A stretch of 64,000 bases of DNA from the NCBI RefSeq assembly GCF_019091135.1, contig NZ_JAGXJW010000003.1:162564-226563 (forward strand). Reading direction: 5' to 3'. Origin of the DNA: Cohnella sp. GbtcB17 (lineage in GTDB: Bacteria > Bacillota > Bacilli > Paenibacillales > Paenibacillaceae). A program made the translations under genes and the position numbers. How positions within the stretch are numbered: the stretch's first letter is position 1; each line of letters opens with the position of its first letter. The notes beneath the pieces were generated by a model, which saw only the letters and a program-made list of their open reading frames with translations, made no database searches and was not told the origin of the DNA. Shown in pieces: positions 60,525 through 64,000 of the stretch.

Positions 60525-61427
60525 CTATTGCGGCATTCCCTCTGCATCGCCCTCTTCATCTAGCTTCTTCTTGTGACGTATGACGTCGTCGAGCATATCC
60601 TGAATTTGAATGTGCGTATTAAAGGCCCCTCCCTGCGTGTTCAAAAAATGATAGAGCATAAGGACCTTTTTCCCCTTATAAATATGGAATGCGTACTTTC
60701 TCCCGTCGGAAGCCGAAATCAGTGTCGTTACATCGCTTTCGTTGTTTAAAATCACTTCAAAAGCGCTGCAGGCGCCCTTCCCGTTGCATATAATCCAACC
60801 GTCATCCGTCGTATCGGTCAAGATCGTGTCCAGAAGGGCACGCAAATAACTGCGGTACTCATCCACTTCGTTGATGAGTCGCTTCAATTTGTCCTCGTCC
60901 ACAGATATCTTTTTAGAAGCGAATGGAATTAACTCCGCCACGCCGATCGGCGTTTTTTCGATCATTTGAATGTATTTTTCTGTTATAGCTGGCTTCCCTC
61001 TCAGTCCCTCTCGGAATTCAGACCACCTTACATACCTTTCCATTTCTAGAGAATGAATTAGTATGCCAATTCTCCGATAGTAGGGCACTACAGTCGGGGA
61101 CAACACTCTGTTAAAAATATGGTCGCCGGACAGCGCGGACGGCGTATGATACTTAGCCAGTTCCTCCCAAGTCTTCAGGTGATTCAGGTCTCCCTTTTCC
61201 CCGTCGTCGTGCGGATTTAATCCAAGGATTATGTATTTCATTCGCGCTCCCGAGCTGACCAGCGGACATACTTTATGAGAAACCAATCTAAACGCTTCAT
61301 TATCTTTCGGATTGAGTATGGGATCCATTCGCCGCACAACTTCTTCGAAACTATTAGCGCCGTTAATGCTGCCTTCCAGCGGCTCTGTTGAAAAGTATTG
61401 AAGAAGCTCCATGAATTTGTTTTGCAT
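60525..61427 (-). CDS. Unrecognised protein, possible uracil-DNA-glycosylase-like fold
   Basis: 300 residues. I do not recognise the family with certainty. The strand-loop KYIILGLNPHDDGEKGD, the later ELIPFASKK and the WIICNGKGACSAFEVIL/KVLMLYHFL strands resemble the GLNP, N-x-P and C-terminal blocks of uracil-DNA-glycosylase-superfamily proteins. The usual catalytic and His-Pro-Ser residues are not clear. A basic tail (RHKKKLDEEGD) ends it. AGGAGGG lies 8 nt before the ATG. It is co-transcribed with a WYL regulator and borders the AT-rich segment, so a DNA-related or defence role is conceivable (inference). Confidence 0.6.
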   Translation of the reverse strand: MQNKFMELLQYFSTEPLEGSINGANSFEEVVRRMDPILNPKDNEAFRLVSHKVCPLVSSGARMKYIILGLNPHDDGEKGDLNHLKTWEELAKYHTPSALSGDHIFNRVLSPTVVPYYRRIGILIHSLEMERYVRWSEFREGLRGKPAITEKYIQMIEKTPIGVAELIPFASKKISVDEDKLKRLINEVDEYRSYLRALLDTILTDTTDDGWIICNGKGACSAFEVILNNESDVTTLISASDGRKYAFHIYKGKKVLMLYHFLNTQGGAFNTHIQIQDMLDDVIRHKKKLDEEGDAEGMPQ

Positions 61428-61730
61428 AATGAAAACCCTCCTATTTTACATGCGATATCATCAACACTATATCGGCTGCCTAAATGGAACCGATTATCCC
61501 TTTCCAGAAAGGGACCGCTGATGGTAGCTTCGCCACCTAAAAAGAATAGCACGCAACAACGACATAATATGTATCGGAAGCAAGACTGTTTCATGACTAT
61601 CCGTGCGGTACCAGAGATGAAGCTAACGTCTCCCGTTATTTCTACAATTTTAAATTAGGGGGTAAGTATCATTTACGGCAAACGAACTGGTAAATTACAC
61701 ATTTTGATTAGCCCTATTTCCTAAAAGAAG
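61428..61730. other. Spacer at the border of the AT-rich segment
   Basis: About 300 nt without a supported gene between the UDG-like gene and the broken XRE gene. Base composition falls towards AT across it. I see no promoter or hairpin I can defend. Confidence 0.4.
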
Positions 61731-61879
61731 CTATAATAGTGTTTCTACAGAAGGATAAAACTTGTTGCTCTCTAATTCACTTAGCGTTCCTTGTGAAATA
61801 CCAATTGACTGAGCAAATGCTACTTGATTTAGTTCCCGCCGTTTTCTGACGTACTTTATCCGTTCACCGTGGTATCCAT
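61731..61879 (-). pseudogene. Broken XRE-family helix-turn-helix regulator
   Basis: On the minus strand an ATG at 61879 has GGAGG 4 nt upstream, but its frame stops after seven codons. A one-base shift enters a frame reading RIKYVRKRRELNQVAFAQSI, then GISQGTLSELESNKFYPSVE, then TLL and a stop at 61731. This is a clear HTH_3 (XRE/Cro) domain, truncated and frameshifted. Such regulators come from prophages, integrative elements and restriction systems, so this is likely debris of an acquired element. Confidence 0.65.
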
Positions 61880-61890
61880 ATTTCCTCCGC

Positions 61891-61932
61891 TATAAAAATG
61901 GTCCCGAATGATTAATCATCGGGACCACTTCT
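61891..61932 (-). terminator. Terminator hairpin upstream of the broken XRE gene
   Basis: TGGTCCCG (61899-61906) and CGGGACCA (61920-61927) pair, with further TGATT/AATCA pairing inside. On the minus strand TTTTTATA follows. It would end transcription arriving from the nuclease-like gene. Confidence 0.75.
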
Positions 61933-61986
61933 AAATAATATTCATTGGCTCCAGATCAGCAATGGGACACCAACATTGTTGGCTAG

Positions 61987-62039
61987 ACACCAACTTTAAT
62001 GTCACAGAACACAATTGATATTCGGGATTAAAGTTGTGT
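61987..62039. repeat. Long interrupted inverted repeat
   Basis: ACACCAACTTTAAT (61987-62000) is complementary to ATTAAAGTTGTGT (62027-62039) with one bulged base, separated by 26 nt. The unit GACACCAAC is also directly repeated at 61966 and 61986. It may be the end of a lost insertion element or a structured RNA. Confidence 0.5.
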
Positions 62040-62138
62040 ACTCAGATCACCGAATTATCAGCAATATTGCTGCGAATCTATATTTCGAAATACTGAAACA
62101 TAAAACATAGCAGTCCCATGACCAAGCCTTTCCTTACT

Positions 62139-63773
62139 TCATGCACTCCCAGAAGTAATTAGCCAATCATTAAGTTCAGAAAAAGAAAGGACTCTAATGC
62201 CATTTGTACTAATATCCGATTCTTCTATAGCGTTATAATGCTTAAATACAAGAACTGGAACTATATCATTGAACGGTGATCCAAAGAAATGCTCAATCTC
62301 TTTTTGGTATCTACGAATCTCAATTAATTTATTTGAAATTTTGTTTATAAACTTCATTGTTTTGTTTATATCATGCCTTAATCCATAAGAAGTAAATTTG
62401 TGTGTTACATCTTTACATTCGAACACATATAACTTTTTATCTTTCAATGCTACAATATCGAATTCGTACTTTAAATTAATCTCTATACTTTTTTCACTAT
62501 TCGTGAATCTAAGGCGCCTGAAATTAAGTGCAAAATGATCCATATAAGGTGTCACGGCATCAAAAACTTTTTTCTCGAATACAGCCTTTATTTTCTTCTT
62601 GATAAATTTTGAGTTTGGATTATTTTTCAATTCGATCAAATCATATACCATCTTATGTTTTAAAAGCGTAATAGCATACATCATTAAATAGAAAGAAAAT
62701 AAATAATGATTAGCATCATAGTCTACAACAGGTTGTTCGAGTAGTCGACTCTCGTAGGTCTCAATTGAACCAAACCTATTATTCCCCACATTATCGCGTA
62801 ACTTTAAATACGCTATTGCCTTTTCTGCTTCCTGCCTAGAACAATTCCCCTCTCTCCTTAACAAATCAACAAACTTTTTATGTTCAATTATCACCACATC
62901 TGCTTTTACTACCCCTAAGTCCAAGGAAGAGAATTTCCCACCAAACGCCTTGTCAAGCATCCTCACCCTAAAACCGTACTGATTGAATAGTCCAGCATCT
63001 AAAGCACTTAAAAGCTTAATATCATTATGGATAGATTCAACTTCATAGTGGCTATCGCTGGCATTTTTTAATAAATTGTTTATACGAGTTGCTTCGTCGA
63101 CCCCTATAATTTCAATCTTATTCTCTTGAACACTTAAAACCGGGTTTTGATAGTATCCACTTGTCACAAATTCTCTTTCGTTCACCAACGATACCAATGC
63201 CGTTGCATAGTTATATATTTCCGTTAAATAATCCATATTAATGGTAGTGAGGCCCTCATCTTTATTTAAACCCTGATGATAAAATAATGTTTGTATTACT
63301 GCCTTGTCTAGTCCTCTCCATGTATAGAATACATGTGACCATTTATCTTTATTAGCAAAAACATAAAATAAAATATTTTTTTCTTTTTCATCAAAACTTT
63401 TAGCCGAGTAAATTCTTTCAGCACTTAATTGTCCTCGCACGACAAAATCCATATAATAATGTAGTTTTGTCATATACGTAGCTAAAGAATACAGGCATAA
63501 TGCCATATCTCTTCTTTTTGTATTTATAATTTTATTTTCCAACTTCTTCGAAACCCATTCTATTAGTTTATTAAATATATTTTGTATCTCTTGTCTATTG
63601 TTCGTTTCTATTTTAGATAAAGCTAATTCCTGAATGGGAATAGAGATAATTTCTTGATATACTTTTAATAAGAATTTCCCCTCTGACTGCAAGCGGTATA
63701 AGAGAGTGGCTTTATAAAAATCAATCGGTGTGGCTGCCAGTGACTGATTGCCTAAGGCACCTTTATATACCAT
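62139..63773 (-). CDS. Large AT-rich protein with C-terminal PD-(D/E)XK nuclease-like domain
   Basis: 544 residues with codon use far more AT-rich than the rest of the window. The N-terminal 400 residues are mostly helical and unrecognised. Near residues 445-480 the stretch YEFDIVALKDKKLYVFECKDV has the Asp and the Glu-x-Lys of a PD-(D/E)XK (restriction-endonuclease-like) active site. A long helix and LVFKHYNA strand follow as in Mrr/NERD-type folds. I chose the ATG at 63773, with AAGGAG 8 nt upstream; a GTG at 63779 is too close to that site. No methyltransferase or other partner is visible within the window. A defence or mobile-element nuclease is likely but unproven. Confidence 0.65.
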   Translation of the reverse strand: MVYKGALGNQSLAATPIDFYKATLLYRLQSEGKFLLKVYQEIISIPIQELALSKIETNNRQEIQNIFNKLIEWVSKKLENKIINTKRRDMALCLYSLATYMTKLHYYMDFVVRGQLSAERIYSAKSFDEKEKNILFYVFANKDKWSHVFYTWRGLDKAVIQTLFYHQGLNKDEGLTTINMDYLTEIYNYATALVSLVNEREFVTSGYYQNPVLSVQENKIEIIGVDEATRINNLLKNASDSHYEVESIHNDIKLLSALDAGLFNQYGFRVRMLDKAFGGKFSSLDLGVVKADVVIIEHKKFVDLLRREGNCSRQEAEKAIAYLKLRDNVGNNRFGSIETYESRLLEQPVVDYDANHYLFSFYLMMYAITLLKHKMVYDLIELKNNPNSKFIKKKIKAVFEKKVFDAVTPYMDHFALNFRRLRFTNSEKSIEINLKYEFDIVALKDKKLYVFECKDVTHKFTSYGLRHDINKTMKFINKISNKLIEIRRYQKEIEHFFGSPFNDIVPVLVFKHYNAIEESDISTNGIRVLSFSELNDWLITSGSA

Positions 63774-64000
63774 ACTCACTTCTCCTTAACGACCCAAGAA
63801 AATATAATAGCCAGCCAGACTTCAAAATTTATTTATTCCATGGAATGCTCATTGAGACTTTACAAATCTCAAGTTAATACGTCATTATCCTAAAGACCTT
63901 TCCAATAGGATGAACAATGATTAGGCCAACTTGAACATTACGAAAATGGAATCGGCTAAGACACTTTTACTTACATAATATCAAAAACTGGATCCGTTTC
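63774..64000. other. AT-rich right end, no gene seen
   Basis: About 227 nt upstream of the nuclease-like gene, AT-rich, presumably holding its promoter. No reading frame, repeat or RNA gene can be supported before the window ends. Confidence 0.4.

Overview
The window reads as a chromosomal segment of a Gram-positive soil Bacillota, most likely Paenibacillus, Cohnella or a close relative. The reasons are: surface proteins with S-layer homology (SLH) domains, lipobox-bearing CUT1 sugar-binding proteins, many AraC and GntR regulators, a stalk-domain secreted protein, a PucR-type ureide cluster and strong GGAGG ribosome-binding sites with GTG and TTG starts. Most of it is GC-rich. The last 2.5 kb is clearly AT-rich and looks acquired. 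I see no rRNA, tRNA or CRISPR array.

Layout. 0-11.2 kb: a stalk-domain secreted protein, a small membrane-anchored protein and a 3,239-residue surface protein with two seven-bladed propellers and C-terminal SLH domains. 11.4-17.3 kb: a probably frameshifted small membrane protein, then a FadR-type regulator and a CUT1 transporter operon ending in a PLP-dependent lyase. The regulator and the operon share a near-identical 15-bp operator. 17.3-20.7 kb: an AraC regulator divergent from an epoxide hydrolase, and a cation diffusion facilitator. 20.7-32.5 kb, all on the minus strand: a glycan-utilisation locus with a GH78 rhamnosidase, a GntR-LacI hybrid regulator, a binding protein, a permease fused to an extracytoplasmic seven-bladed propeller, a second permease, a TIM-barrel glycosidase with duplicated inserts and an esterase-like hydrolase. 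Three promoters here share AAGTATA-type operator sequence. 32.6-41.1 kb: a 2,803-residue SLH/FnIII/NHL/YD-repeat (RHS) surface protein.

41.3-48.6 kb: allantoate hydrolase, ureidoglycine-glyoxylate aminotransferase and two half-size ChrA transporters form one operon, divergent from a PucR regulator and a gamma-glutamyltransferase. 48.6-52.5 kb: a secreted GH43 enzyme divergent from an AraC regulator, then a PhyH dioxygenase. 52.5-56.8 kb: a GntR regulator, NCS2 nucleobase permease and isochorismatase-type amidase, divergent from an MFS pump, with a shared operator. 56.9-61.4 kb: SRPBCC protein, sirtuin, a small Cys protein, an ankyrin protein and an operon of a WYL regulator with a protein that may have a uracil-DNA-glycosylase-like fold. 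61.4-64 kb: an AT-rich segment with a PD-(D/E)XK nuclease-like protein, a broken XRE regulator and an inverted repeat.

The most interesting points are the propeller-permease fusion inside a self-contained regulon, the ChrA pair in a ureide operon, the structured leader and overlapping reading frame before the first giant gene, and the nuclease island at the right end. All functions are inferred from reading the sequence; no database search was run.
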